Below, piece by piece: positions 8,250 to 17,058 of a DNA stretch of 26,081 nucleotides. Both the position numbers and the translations under genes were made by a program. Each line of letters starts with the position of its first letter. The first letter of the stretch is position 1. Below the pieces are notes generated by a model. That model was given only the letters and a program-made list of their open reading frames with translations. It searched no databases and was not told the origin of the DNA. Source of the stretch: JAVJUS01 sp040220455 (GTDB lineage Bacteria; Pseudomonadota; Alphaproteobacteria; DSM-16000; Inquilinaceae); the NCBI GenBank assembly GCA_040220455.1, contig JAVJUS010000146.1:1-26081 (forward strand), read 5' to 3'.

Positions 8250-10633
8250 AACGGACCCTTCACCGCAGCGCGGCGCTCGGCCTCGCCGCCGGCCTGACAT
8301 TCGGCCCGGTCGCCTCGGCGGCGGCCCAGGACGGCGGCGGCCTCGATCCCTTCGCCCGCACGCCGACGGAGGCGCGCATCGTCCAGGAGCGGCTGGACCC
8401 GACGCGCTGGCGCGTCAGCGTCCCGCTCGCCGAGCTGCGCCCTGAGGTCGGGCCGATGCGCCTGAACGGGGCCTCTGCCGAGGCGGAGGTCGCCGTGCCC
8501 GTCTCCCCGCTGGTCGAGGTCGAGGAGGCGACGCTGCGCCTGTGGCACGCCAGCTCGCGCGGATTGGTCGACGACCTGCCACATCTGCGCCTGTCCCAGA
8601 ACGATCTGTTCGTCGCCCAGCTCCCGGCGCGCCAGGGGCCGTCGGCCGTGGCCGCGGAGATCGACTTGGACCCCCTGGATTTCGTGCCGGGCTTCAACGA
8701 GCTGACCTTCGAGGCCATCCAGCGCTACACCTACGAGTGCCAGGACCCGCTGGCGCCGGAGCTGTGGACCGAGATCGACACCCTGCGCTCGGGCCTTGAC
8801 GTCATCTACGAGCGCCGGCCCTTCGACCGGCGGCTGTCGGAACTCGACGAGATCCTGTCGCCCGGCATCGGGGGCGTCGACGAGCTCGCGGTCGTCACCG
8901 GCGAGACGGTCGGCGAGGACCAGCTTCGCTGGGGCGCGCTCGCGGTGCAGGCCGTCGGCCGTCGGCTCGGCTTCCGCCTGCCGGAGATCCGCCACGAGAT
9001 CGCCCGCGCGCCCGCCGATCCCGCGACGGCGGCGGGCGGCACGCCGGCCGACGGGCTCGACCCGGCGTTGCTCGGGCCGTCGGACGCCCTCCTGATCGGC
9101 ACGACCGAGGAGTTGGGGCCCTATCTTTCGCCCGAGGTCGCGGCGATCGAGGACGCCTATCTGGAGATCGGGCCGTCGCCGGCCGACCCCACGCGCTTCG
9201 TCATCGTCGCCACCGGCCCCGACGCGGCGGCGGTCGACCGGGCGGTGACAGCGCTGGGTCTGATGAGCTTCCCCTTCGCCGACGTCACCCATGCGACGAT
9301 CGAGGCGGTCGACCTGCCGGCCGGGTTCACGCCCGCGATGCGCCCGCCGGTCGAGCCGGCGACCGAATACCGCTTTTCCGACTTCGGCTTCCGCGACACC
9401 ACGGTGCGCGGCAGCGACGTCCACCATGTGGGCTTCACCTTCGACGCCCCGGCCGATCTGTTCCACGACGAGGACGCCGAGGCCGTCTTCGGGCTCGACT
9501 TCGCCTATGGCGCGGGGCTGCGCCCGGATTCCGTGGTCAATCTGGAAATCAACGGCACCTTCTACCGGGCGATCCGGCTAGACGAGGGCTCGGGCGGCCT
9601 GTTCCCGGACTACCGCCTGGCCGTTCCGGCGCGCGCCTTCGGCCCCGGCGAGAACCGGGTCGACTTCGAGGTCGCGATGGCGCCGGCGGAGACGGGATCG
9701 TGCGAGATGCGCAGCGACCGCAACCTGGTCTTCGCGCTCGAGGACACCTCGACGCTGGCCTTCCCGCCGGCTGAGCGCTTCGTGCGGCTGCCGGATTTCG
9801 GCCTGATGGGCCGCACCGGCTTTCCCTACATCCAGCCCGGCAACGACGACTTCGCCGTGCGCCTGGCCGACCGGTCGAGCGGGACGCTGGCCGCTGCCTG
9901 GACGACGCTCGCCCGGCTTGCCCAGGTCAACGGCTCCCTGCTGGTCAACGCCGACTACGGCTTCGACCGGCCGATCGGCGACCGGCACGCCCTGGTCTTC
10001 GGCGCCTCGGCCGACATCTCGCCCGGCCTGCGGGCCTCGGCCGAGCTGATGCTGGGCCCGCCGCACCGGGTTCCCCAGGCGGCCTTCGCGCGCGAGCGCG
10101 GCGCGCCGGTCGCGGAGCCCGGCTGGCTCGCCCGCCAGGTCGAGCGGCTGGGGCTCGACGGTCTCGGTCTCGGCCTCGGGGTCGACGAGGCGCGGGCCTC
10201 GACGGACGGCGACGCCGGCCCTGGCGCCGCCGCGACCCGGATCGTCCAGTTGAGCGACCTGGGCCGCAACGGGCTGCTCGTCGGCTACGAGTCTCCTGAG
10301 GCGGAGAACCGGCAGGTCACGCTCGTCACCTCGGCCGATCCGGCGATGCTGCTCGCCAATGTCCGTGCGCTGGTGCGCCCCGGCCATTGGAGCCAGATCG
10401 ACGGGTCCGCCGTGGTCTGGCGCGCGCCGACCCGCTCCGTCGCGAGCCAGGCGACCGAGGCCTCGTTCCATGTCGGAAACCTGGGCCGGGCGGAGCGGCT
10501 GAGCTATTTCGGCTCGGCCTATCCCGTGGTCTGGATCGCCGGCATCCTGCTGGCGCTGCTCGCCTTCTCGCTGTTGATCGCGATGACCGTGCGCTATCTG
10601 CGCCGCCGCACCGTCGGGGCGGAGGCGGAGTAG
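8246..10633 (+). CDS. bcsB: Cellulose synthase periplasmic subunit BcsB
   Basis: Periplasmic, membrane-anchored partner of BcsA that guides the glucan across the periplasm. The 795-residue product starts at an ATG overlapping the bcsA stop. It has a signal peptide (MKRTLHRSAALGLAAGLTFG, cleavage probably near ASAAAQ). Typical BcsB features follow: LRLWHASSR-like carbohydrate-binding-domain segments, LSQNDLFVAQLP, FNELTFEAIQRYTYECQDP with conserved Cys, and a second set around VNLEINGTFYRAIRL. A single C-terminal TM helix (about 761-782, VVWIAGILLALLAFSLLIAM) is followed by an Arg-rich cytoplasmic tail. That anchor is required for catalysis in characterised BcsB proteins. It is followed 4 bases later by bcsC. 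Confidence 0.93.
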   Translation: MKRTLHRSAALGLAAGLTFGPVASAAAQDGGGLDPFARTPTEARIVQERLDPTRWRVSVPLAELRPEVGPMRLNGASAEAEVAVPVSPLVEVEEATLRLWHASSRGLVDDLPHLRLSQNDLFVAQLPARQGPSAVAAEIDLDPLDFVPGFNELTFEAIQRYTYECQDPLAPELWTEIDTLRSGLDVIYERRPFDRRLSELDEILSPGIGGVDELAVVTGETVGEDQLRWGALAVQAVGRRLGFRLPEIRHEIARAPADPATAAGGTPADGLDPALLGPSDALLIGTTEELGPYLSPEVAAIEDAYLEIGPSPADPTRFVIVATGPDAAAVDRAVTALGLMSFPFADVTHATIEAVDLPAGFTPAMRPPVEPATEYRFSDFGFRDTTVRGSDVHHVGFTFDAPADLFHDEDAEAVFGLDFAYGAGLRPDSVVNLEINGTFYRAIRLDEGSGGLFPDYRLAVPARAFGPGENRVDFEVAMAPAETGSCEMRSDRNLVFALEDTSTLAFPPAERFVRLPDFGLMGRTGFPYIQPGNDDFAVRLADRSSGTLAAAWTTLARLAQVNGSLLVNADYGFDRPIGDRHALVFGASADISPGLRASAELMLGPPHRVPQAAFARERGAPVAEPGWLARQVERLGLDGLGLGLGVDEARASTDGDAGPGAAATRIVQLSDLGRNGLLVGYESPEAENRQVTLVTSADPAMLLANVRALVRPGHWSQIDGSAVVWRAPTRSVASQATEASFHVGNLGRAERLSYFGSAYPVVWIAGILLALLAFSLLIAMTVRYLRRRTVGAEAE

Positions 10634-10637
10634 GCCC

Positions 10638-13493
10638 GTGCGCCCGCGCTCAAGATCCCTGCTGCTCGCCTCGGCCCTGTCGCTCGTCGTCGTGACGGGC
10701 CCCGGTGCGCAGGACGGCGATCCGGCGGGCCGGGTCGGGGTGCGGCTCCTCGGCATCCCGGAGCGGGCGGATCCCGCCGCGGGGGCGCCGGACCTACGGC
10801 GGTACTGGCAGGCTGTGCGGGCAGGCGACCTGGAGGACGCGCGCGAGCTGCTGGCCCGCGCGCGGCGCCGGGCACCGGACTGGGACCCGCCGGCCGACGT
10901 GATCGATGCGTTGACAGGTCGGGCGCTCGGCGGCGCGCTCGACGCCGCCGTCGCCCGCGGCGACTGGCCGGCCGTGCTCGATCTCGCCGAGACGTATCCG
11001 GCCGGCTTTACGTGCGAACGGCCCGATCGGCTGTGGACCCTGACCGACGCCCTTGCGGCGACCTACACTCTCGATCGGCTGGCGTCGCGCTATGCGGCGA
11101 TGCTGGAGACCTGCGAGGGCGAGGCCGATCGCCTTTATGTCCTGGAGCGGGCGCTGTTCCAGCTCTCGCCCGACGACGCCGGCGATCTCGTCGCCCGCCT
11201 CGATGCCGGGGCCCTGTCGGCCGAGGGCCGGCGGACCTACGAGGACATACGCCAGCGTCTCGCGGGGCGGTTCATCACCCGGGCGCTGGGTGACGGCCGG
11301 CTCGACGAGGCGGGCAAGCGCGCCGCCGCGATCGAGGACCCGGCCGCGGCGCTCGACCTCGCCTGGCGCTACAACGCCGCCGACAGGCCGGCCGACGCCC
11401 GGCGCTGGTTCGACCGGGCGATCGCCTGGGGCGCCGGCGACGAAGGCCACTACGGCGCCGCCGTCGTCGCCCTGCGCCAGGGCGCGTTCGAGGACGCCGA
11501 ATCCCACCTGGCGCGGATCGCCAAGCCCGACAGCCGAATGGTACGCCTGCGCCGCTCGATCGAGGAAGGCCGGACCGAGGCCGCCGCCCGTAGCGGCGAT
11601 TTCGGCGCCCAAGTCGCGCTCGCCGAGCGGCGGCAGGACGCCGGCCGCGCCGTCGCGCTGGGCTGGTCGCGCCACGAGGCCGGCGATGAGGCGGGCGCGC
11701 GGCGCTGGTTCGATCGGGCGCTCGACTGGGGGGCCGGTGACTCCGCGCGGCTCGGCCTCGCCACCGTCGCCTACGACGCCGGCGACCGGGAGACGGCCCG
11801 TGCCTTGCTCGACGCCATGGCGGCGCCGGGCCCCGAGGCGCGCCGGTTGGAGGGCTGGATCCTGCTGGTCGATGCCGGTGACGCGCTGGCGGCGGGCGAT
11901 GCCGCGGCGGCCGAACGGCTGGCAGCCCGGGCGGCGGAGAGCGATCCGGCCGTGCGCGCCGAGGCGCGCGGGATCGAGGGCGCGGCGCTCCTGGCGCGGG
12001 CGGACGCGGCCTACGAGGCCGGCGACTTCGCCGAGGCCCGCGACCTGGCCGTCGAGGCGGCGGCCCATCCGGCGGTCGCCCGGCCGGCTCGCCTGCGCGA
12101 GGCCTGGGCGCTGCAGCGGCTGGGCGAGTCCGCCGCCGCGGCCGAGCGGTTCGAGGCGCTTTGGCGCAACGCCGGCAGCGCCGAAGATCGCGACGCGGCG
12201 GGCGAGGGCCTCCATCTCGCGCTCGCCGGCTCCGCGCAGGAGGCCCGGGCGCGTCAGCTCGCCGCCGAGGCGCCCGCCGGCACGCTGGCTGACGCGGTCC
12301 GCGCCGCCGACGCCCGCGCCGCGCTGGGGCGCAAGGACTTCGTGACGGCCCACGAGGCGGCGCCCGAAGAGATGGCGGCGCTCGACGGCGTCGCCGCGCC
12401 CTGGATCGCCCAGACGGCAGCGCTGCGCTACACCGAGGGCGACGCGGGGCGCGGGCGTTTCATCGGCTTCGTCGGCCGGACGGCGGCGGGCTACGCCTTC
12501 CACCGGAACCTGATCACGCTTTCCCTGCTCGAATACGCCGCCGATATCGGGGAGCCCGTGCCGGGCGATCCGGTCGGCACGCCGGCGGCCGCCTTCGCGG
12601 TGGCGCCGACCGACGGCCTTCTCGCCGTGGCGCCGCGTCTCGCCTGGCGGCGCGAGGGGCGGCTGTCGCCCTTCGCCGAGCTCGGCACCACGCCGATCGG
12701 TGGGGAGGTCTCGCCGCTGCCGGTGGGGGAGGCGGGACTCGCCTTCCGCGGCGCCGACGGCGGGTCGTCGCGCGCCGCCGCCTTCGCCCGGCCGCGCGGC
12801 GACAGCCTGCTGTCGCTGGCCGGGCTGCGCGATCCGGCGACCGGCGCGCGCTGGGGCCGGGTCGTCGAATGGGGCGTCGAGGCCGATGGCCGGCTGCCGA
12901 TCGCCGGACCCTGGTCGGTCGGCGTGGAGGCCGGCATCTCCCGGCTCACCGGGCGCGACGTGATCGACAACACGCGCCTGCGGGCGGGTCTGTCGCTGGC
13001 CTACGACCTGGGCCTCGACGGCTTCGACTACATCACGGTCGGCCCGTCCTACGGCTTCGAGCGCTACGACGAGAACACCAATTTCTGGACCTTCGGCCAT
13101 GGCGGCTATTTCTCGCCCCAGGGCTATCACCGGGTCGCGGCCAACCTGAACCTGATGACCGAGGAGCGGCGCGACTGGATCCTCCGGCTCGACGCCTCGG
13201 CCGGCTGGGAGTGGGTCGAGGAGGATCCGGCCGACGTGCTGCCGCTCGATCCCGCCGCCGGCGCCGGGACGACCGGCGGCGGCTCGAGCGGCGGGCCGGC
13301 CGCCTCGATCCGGGCCGAGGCCGCCTGGCGCGTCTCGCCCGGCTGGATGCTGGGCGGCTTCCTCGTCGGCGCCACCAGCGAGGGCTACCGCGACCTGGTC
13401 GCGGGGCTGACGCTGCGCCACACCTTCGGCGGCCGGGCCTCGGCCGTCAGCCGCGATTTCGACCCGCGTCCGCAGGAGCTGTTCCGCCGATGA
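10638..13493 (+). CDS. bcsC: Cellulose export outer-membrane protein BcsC (TPR plus beta-barrel)
   Basis: Probable BcsC: periplasmic TPR scaffold plus outer-membrane porin that exports the glucan. The 951-residue product begins at GTG with a GGAG-type ribosome binding site in the bcsB 3' end. It has a short signal peptide (LLLASALSLVVVTGPGAQ), an Ala/Arg-rich alpha-helical repeat region (about 50-590) and a C-terminal BcsC barrel domain with the hallmark GGYFSPQGYHR, YGFERYDENTNFW and a terminal aromatic-containing strand (FDPRPQELFRR). It is shorter than enterobacterial BcsC (about 1150). Two near-identical segments, RRWFDRAIAWGAGD and RRWFDRALDWGAGD, lie exactly 300 bases apart (11401 and 11701), marking a recent-looking repeat unit. 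A Gly/Ser-rich insert occurs near residue 880. Confidence 0.88.
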   Translation: MRPRSRSLLLASALSLVVVTGPGAQDGDPAGRVGVRLLGIPERADPAAGAPDLRRYWQAVRAGDLEDARELLARARRRAPDWDPPADVIDALTGRALGGALDAAVARGDWPAVLDLAETYPAGFTCERPDRLWTLTDALAATYTLDRLASRYAAMLETCEGEADRLYVLERALFQLSPDDAGDLVARLDAGALSAEGRRTYEDIRQRLAGRFITRALGDGRLDEAGKRAAAIEDPAAALDLAWRYNAADRPADARRWFDRAIAWGAGDEGHYGAAVVALRQGAFEDAESHLARIAKPDSRMVRLRRSIEEGRTEAAARSGDFGAQVALAERRQDAGRAVALGWSRHEAGDEAGARRWFDRALDWGAGDSARLGLATVAYDAGDRETARALLDAMAAPGPEARRLEGWILLVDAGDALAAGDAAAAERLAARAAESDPAVRAEARGIEGAALLARADAAYEAGDFAEARDLAVEAAAHPAVARPARLREAWALQRLGESAAAAERFEALWRNAGSAEDRDAAGEGLHLALAGSAQEARARQLAAEAPAGTLADAVRAADARAALGRKDFVTAHEAAPEEMAALDGVAAPWIAQTAALRYTEGDAGRGRFIGFVGRTAAGYAFHRNLITLSLLEYAADIGEPVPGDPVGTPAAAFAVAPTDGLLAVAPRLAWRREGRLSPFAELGTTPIGGEVSPLPVGEAGLAFRGADGGSSRAAAFARPRGDSLLSLAGLRDPATGARWGRVVEWGVEADGRLPIAGPWSVGVEAGISRLTGRDVIDNTRLRAGLSLAYDLGLDGFDYITVGPSYGFERYDENTNFWTFGHGGYFSPQGYHRVAANLNLMTEERRDWILRLDASAGWEWVEEDPADVLPLDPAAGAGTTGGGSSGGPAASIRAEAAWRVSPGWMLGGFLVGATSEGYRDLVAGLTLRHTFGGRASAVSRDFDPRPQELFRR
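11401..11740 (+). repeat. Internal duplication within bcsC TPR region
   Basis: GGCGCTGGTTCGA at 11401 and again at 11701 begins two stretches of about 40 bases with very high identity, in the same frame and exactly 300 bases (100 codons) apart. Both encode RWFDRA(I/L)xWGAGD followed by a helical segment. This is consistent with duplication of a pair of helical-repeat units in the periplasmic scaffold. Confidence 0.65.
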
Positions 13494-15013
13494 CGCTCTC
13501 CCTGGCTTCCCGCTTCCTGGCGCGCGATCCGGAAAGCCGGCGCGCCCGGCGCATCGCCGTGCTGCGGTCCCGGCCCAAGCGCACGCCCGTCACGGTCGCC
13601 GCGCTGGCCGGGGCCTGCGTGCTCGCCCTCGCGGTCTCGGCGATCGTCTTCCTGTGGGTGCTGGCCTCCCACACGGAGGCCCGCGATCGCGCCCGGCTCG
13701 ACGACCTCGCCAGGCTGGCGTCGGCCCGGCTGGAGATCCTGCTGGACGAGGCGGCGCCCGATTTCCTGAGCATGGCGACGCTGTCCGCCTCCACCCTGGC
13801 GGTCGACCAGCCGAGCCCCGCGACCATGGCGCGCTTCCGCGCCGATCTCTCGCGCTACCTGACCCGGACGCCGGCGACCGGCATCGGCATCTTCTCCGGC
13901 GCCGGCGAGCTGCTGGTCGAGGCGGGGCCGGAGGGGGCCGTCTCCCTGCGCCGGATTCCGGGTGAGACGCTGAGCCGCGGACCCGCCGCCGGATCCGTCG
14001 TTCGGCCGGCCGATGCCGAGGAGCCCGGCTTCGCCTTCCACGCGCCGGTCTCGGCGGGCGGGCGGGCCTATATCCCGATCAGCCTGCCGCTCGACGATCC
14101 GGCGATCCGCTCGCCGGTGCGCCTGGCCGACGGCGTCATCGTCTTCATGCTGCCGGCGGCCGTGCTCGAATCCGTGCTGGCGGCCAATCTGCCGGCCGAC
14201 GGCTCGGCCTCGGCCTATCTGGTCAACCGCGCCGGCGCGGTGCTCGCCCGGGTCGACGGGGCGGGGCGGGCGGCGGTGCCCGAGCGCGGGTGGCTCGTCG
14301 ACCGGCTGCCGTCGGTCGACGCCCTGGCGCTCGACGGATCGGTGGCGGTCTTCGGCGCCCGGGCGGCCGGGCCCGACGGCGCCGAGCGGGCGCGCGAATG
14401 GCTGCTCGGCGTGACCGGTCTGCCGGAGCGCGGGCTGCGCGCCGTCGTGCTGACGCGCGGCGCCGATCTGCCGGGCGTGCTGGGCGAGGGGACGACGCTG
14501 CTCGTCGCCGGGCTGCTGCCGGCGCTCATCCTGCTCCTGGTCATCGGCTACACGACCCAGAACGAGTGGGCCAAGCAGGACCGCGATGTCGAGGCCCTGG
14601 GCTCCATGGCCGAGCGGTTGCGCCTTGCGACCAACCTGCTCGATCTCGGCATCGTCGACTGGGATGTCGGGGCGGGCGAGGTCGTGCTGTCCAACGGCTG
14701 GCGCCGGCTGCTGGGCCACGCCCCGCTGGAGGTCGCCGACGAGATCGACGAATGGCTCGACCGCATCCACCCGGATGACCGCGAAGCGGCCGTGGCGCGC
14801 TATCAGGAGCTGGTCGACGGCCGGCGCGAGGCGTTGCGCCATCATCTCCGCCTGCGCCGCAAGGATGGCAGCCATGTCCGCGTCCACGAGCGCGGCGGCG
14901 TCAGCCGGTCGCCCTCGGGCCGGGTGACCCATGTCGTGCTGGTCCAGGAGGTCGAGGAGCCGGCCCGCGCCCGCGTGCCGCATCCGGCGAGCGCGAGCAT
15001 CGCCGCGGAGTGA
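13490..15013 (+). CDS. Membrane-bound PAS-domain sensor lacking an output domain, fourth gene of bcs operon
   Basis: The 507-residue protein begins with a basic N-terminus, TM1 (about 33-58), a roughly 275-residue periplasmic region, TM2 (about 335-355) and one cytoplasmic PAS_3-like domain (about 376-490) with IHPDD at 426-430 and LRRKDGSHVRVHERG. The layout resembles the input half of a diguanylate cyclase or histidine kinase, with a Cache/CHASE-like extracytoplasmic domain. The chain stops just after the PAS domain, and no GGDEF, EAL or kinase motif exists before the stop or in the remaining frame. The ATG overlaps the bcsC stop (ATGA), so it is co-translated with the cellulose machinery. 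A role in tuning cellulose synthesis by protein contact is inferred. The family is not one I can name. Confidence 0.8.
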   Translation: MTLSLASRFLARDPESRRARRIAVLRSRPKRTPVTVAALAGACVLALAVSAIVFLWVLASHTEARDRARLDDLARLASARLEILLDEAAPDFLSMATLSASTLAVDQPSPATMARFRADLSRYLTRTPATGIGIFSGAGELLVEAGPEGAVSLRRIPGETLSRGPAAGSVVRPADAEEPGFAFHAPVSAGGRAYIPISLPLDDPAIRSPVRLADGVIVFMLPAAVLESVLAANLPADGSASAYLVNRAGAVLARVDGAGRAAVPERGWLVDRLPSVDALALDGSVAVFGARAAGPDGAERAREWLLGVTGLPERGLRAVVLTRGADLPGVLGEGTTLLVAGLLPALILLLVIGYTTQNEWAKQDRDVEALGSMAERLRLATNLLDLGIVDWDVGAGEVVLSNGWRRLLGHAPLEVADEIDEWLDRIHPDDREAAVARYQELVDGRREALRHHLRLRRKDGSHVRVHERGGVSRSPSGRVTHVVLVQEVEEPARARVPHPASASIAAE

Positions 15014-15027
15014 GCGGGAGCGTCCTC

Positions 15028-15067
15028 AGAGCATCCTACGCCCCATGGGGCGCAGATAAGATGCTCT
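15028..15067. repeat. Nested dyad-symmetry element 1
   Basis: Outer arms AGAGCATC (15028-15035) and GATGCTCT (15060-15067) are perfect reverse complements. Between them lies a 14-bp perfect palindrome, CGCCCCATGGGGCG (15039-15052). It sits 14 bases after the stop of the PAS sensor gene, between convergent genes. There is no T-tract, so an ordinary intrinsic terminator is uncertain; a REP-like extragenic element is the alternative. Confidence 0.65.
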
Positions 15068-15080
15068 CGATTGTTGAAGA

Positions 15081-15131
15081 TAGGGCAATTCTTTCCGAAA
15101 TGATGAGTTCATCAGATCGGAAATTGCCCTA
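15081..15131. repeat. Nested dyad-symmetry element 2, overlapping a stop codon
   Basis: Outer arms TAGGGCAATT (15081-15090) and AATTGCCCTA (15122-15131) pair perfectly over 10 bases. Inner stems TCCGA (15094-15098) with TCGGA (15117-15121) and TGATG with CATCA (15101-15105, 15110-15114) extend it to one long imperfect hairpin with an AGTT loop. The right arm contains the TAG stop of the leftward PAS_5 gene. Possible roles are a convergent-transcript terminator, mRNA 3'-end stabiliser or dispersed extragenic repeat. Confidence 0.7.
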
Positions 15132-15716
15132 GCGGCCGCCCGTCGCCGCGTGGTCGTCCACGGGGCGGAGCTGGGCGATGAAGCCCTCCAGGTCGAAATG
15201 CCTAAGCGTGGGCTCGAAGGCCGAGGCGGTGAGGATGCCGGTGACGTCGAGGCCGTCCTGCGACAGGGGAAGGGACAGCCGCACCAGCCAGTGATCGCGC
15301 CAGTCCTGCACGAACCGGACTTCGTGAAGCAGCGGCGCGCCCTCGGCCACCACGTCGGCGAACTGCCCCACCAGCAGGTCGCGATAGGCCTCCGGCTCGA
15401 CCTCGTCGACCGGCCGCCCGGTCATGTCGCGACCGTAGGCCGAGGCGACCTCGCCGCCGATGAGGCGGAACCGAAAGCGCAGCGGCTCGTGCTCCACCTC
15501 CACGATATTGACGTAGCCCAGCGCCCCGCGCAGGTCCTCGGGAAGGATGTCGCCGCGCCGCGGCATGGGGCGCGCGCCGCGGGCCCGGTCCCAGATCGAC
15601 CGCACGACCGCCAGGCGCCCGTCGGGCAGGTCGGTCAGATCGAGACGGCGGGCCGTCGCGCCCTCGGGCCGACGGTGGGCCGGTTCGCCATCCGGGTCGG
15701 ATCGCGGATAGGGCAT
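15129..15716 (-). CDS. PAS domain-containing protein (PAS_5-like)
   Basis: The 195-residue soluble protein has one alphaproteobacterial-type PAS_5 domain: a RSIWDRARGARPMPRRGDILPEDL entry region (about 39-62), then YVNIVEVEHEPLRFRFRLIGGEVASAYGRDMTGRPVDE, and WRDHWLVRLSLPLSQDG. No DNA-binding or enzymatic domain is visible, so it is a stand-alone sensor or adaptor of unknown ligand. The ATG at 15716 has an excellent GGAGG site 5 bases upstream. It is convergent with the bcs-operon PAS sensor, and its TAG stop lies within dyad element 2. The 243 bases upstream hold its promoter, but I cannot place the boxes. Confidence 0.8.
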   Translation of the reverse strand: MPYPRSDPDGEPAHRRPEGATARRLDLTDLPDGRLAVVRSIWDRARGARPMPRRGDILPEDLRGALGYVNIVEVEHEPLRFRFRLIGGEVASAYGRDMTGRPVDEVEPEAYRDLLVGQFADVVAEGAPLLHEVRFVQDWRDHWLVRLSLPLSQDGLDVTGILTASAFEPTLRHFDLEGFIAQLRPVDDHAATGGR

Positions 15717-15959
15717 CGAGGCCTCCGAACCACAATCTCCAATTACGTTATCGGAGACGATCGGTATTGTGCCCGGGGGTCGTCAAGCCCCGGAAGTCCT
15801 TGGCCATGCGCCCGTGCGACCCGGTCGTATCGTGGCGCTCATTGGTCCGCGACTCCCGTGATTATGCTCGTTTTACGGGAAATCGGCCCCGTGCCTCGGA
15901 TTCCGCCGACCGTCTCCCGTCGCCGCCGGCCGAGGTGGGTCGAGGGCGCTTGGCGACAC

Positions 15960-16871
15960 CTACCGTGACGATGGCGCGGAAGGGGGTTTTCCGATGATGG
16001 CGTGCCGTCCCGCGGCCGGCCGCGGGATCGCCACGGCAAAGCGCGGATGGTCGGCCAGGGCGACGAGGGCGTCCAGGCTCTCGTCCCCCGAGATCCAGCA
16101 GGCATGAACTTCCGCCGGTCGGCCGGTCGGCGGGAATGGCCCGCGCAGCACGGGCACGACCCGGGGATAGCCGTAGCCCTGCTTCGGCACCGGACTGCCG
16201 GCCAGATCGGCGAAGACCAGCCCGGTGAAATAGTCCGGATCGGAGCGCAGGGCGACCAGGCAGCGCGACAGGTAGGGCAGGTAGACCGACAACCCTTCGC
16301 CCCGCCGGTCGGGCGCCACCCAGAGCGAGCCCGAATGGCCGAGCCGGCCGGCCACCTCCTCCGGCAGCGCCAGGATCTCCGTCCTCGGGTCGGCCGGCGG
16401 CGGCGTGTCGAACCACAGCCGCCCCTCGGCGACCAGACGCTCCAGCCGGTCGCGCGGGAAGAGGCGGTCGGCATGGCAGGCCACGGTCCGCCCCGCGCCG
16501 TCGCGCACCCGGAGCCAGAACGCCTCCGCCCCTGGCGTGGAGCGGGCCGGGTCGAAGGCGGGGTAGACGAACTGCCCCGCCTCGCGCAGCAGTCGGGTCA
16601 GCGCCCGGAAATCCGTCTCGATCGCGACGGTGAGGCCGAGCGAAGCGAGGCGGCCGGTCAGCCGCTCCGCGCCCAGCCGGCACAGGGCGCGCGCCTCCGA
16701 CCGGCTCCATCGGCCGGCCCCCGCGTTGTGGGACGCGGCGGCGGCTCCGGCCGTCGCGGACGCATCGGTTCCGGGCTCCATGGTCCTGGAGCCGGCGGGC
16801 GCGGACAGGCTCGGGCCGACCGGGCCGCTGCCCGGCGGCCGCCGCATCTCGATCCCCGAATGGCTGGTCAT
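15960..16871 (-). CDS. Uncharacterised protein, possibly GNAT-fold
   Basis: A product of about 303 residues that I cannot name. The first 50 residues are low-complexity Gly/Pro/Ala-rich, so the true start may be the ATG giving MEPGTDAS at about residue 31. The folded part (about 60-290) contains TDFRALTRLLREAGQFVYPAFDP, FWLRVRDGAGRTVACHADRLF and, at 182-200, LWVAPDRRGEGLSVYLPYL. The last of these resembles an acetyl-CoA-binding R-x-x-G-x-G/A turn of GNAT proteins, followed by a helix. It is transcribed divergently from the AceE-like gene. Codon usage is typical of the high-GC neighbours. The coding call is likely; the GNAT assignment is tentative. Confidence 0.6.
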   Translation of the reverse strand: MTSHSGIEMRRPPGSGPVGPSLSAPAGSRTMEPGTDASATAGAAAASHNAGAGRWSRSEARALCRLGAERLTGRLASLGLTVAIETDFRALTRLLREAGQFVYPAFDPARSTPGAEAFWLRVRDGAGRTVACHADRLFPRDRLERLVAEGRLWFDTPPPADPRTEILALPEEVAGRLGHSGSLWVAPDRRGEGLSVYLPYLSRCLVALRSDPDYFTGLVFADLAGSPVPKQGYGYPRVVPVLRGPFPPTGRPAEVHACWISGDESLDALVALADHPRFAVAIPRPAAGRHAIIGKPPSAPSSR

Positions 16872-17058
16872 GCGCGGCGGGCCCGTTCCTGTTAACCTCG
16901 GCGCGAGCGTCATTCTGACGGCCACTCGCGCAGCGGGCAAGGGCCGGCATAAGGGTGATCGGCAAACCCTGGCCCTGCACGGGGTGGGATGACAGGGCGG
17001 CGTGCGCGCCGCACACTCCGGGACCATCGTCCGTCCGATCCGGAGCCCGAACGCCGCC

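Noticed and set aside
15767..15997. 76-codon plus-strand frame upstream of the PAS_5 gene
   Set aside because: Mixed composition, no ribosome binding site, overlaps the end of the leftward GNAT-like gene.
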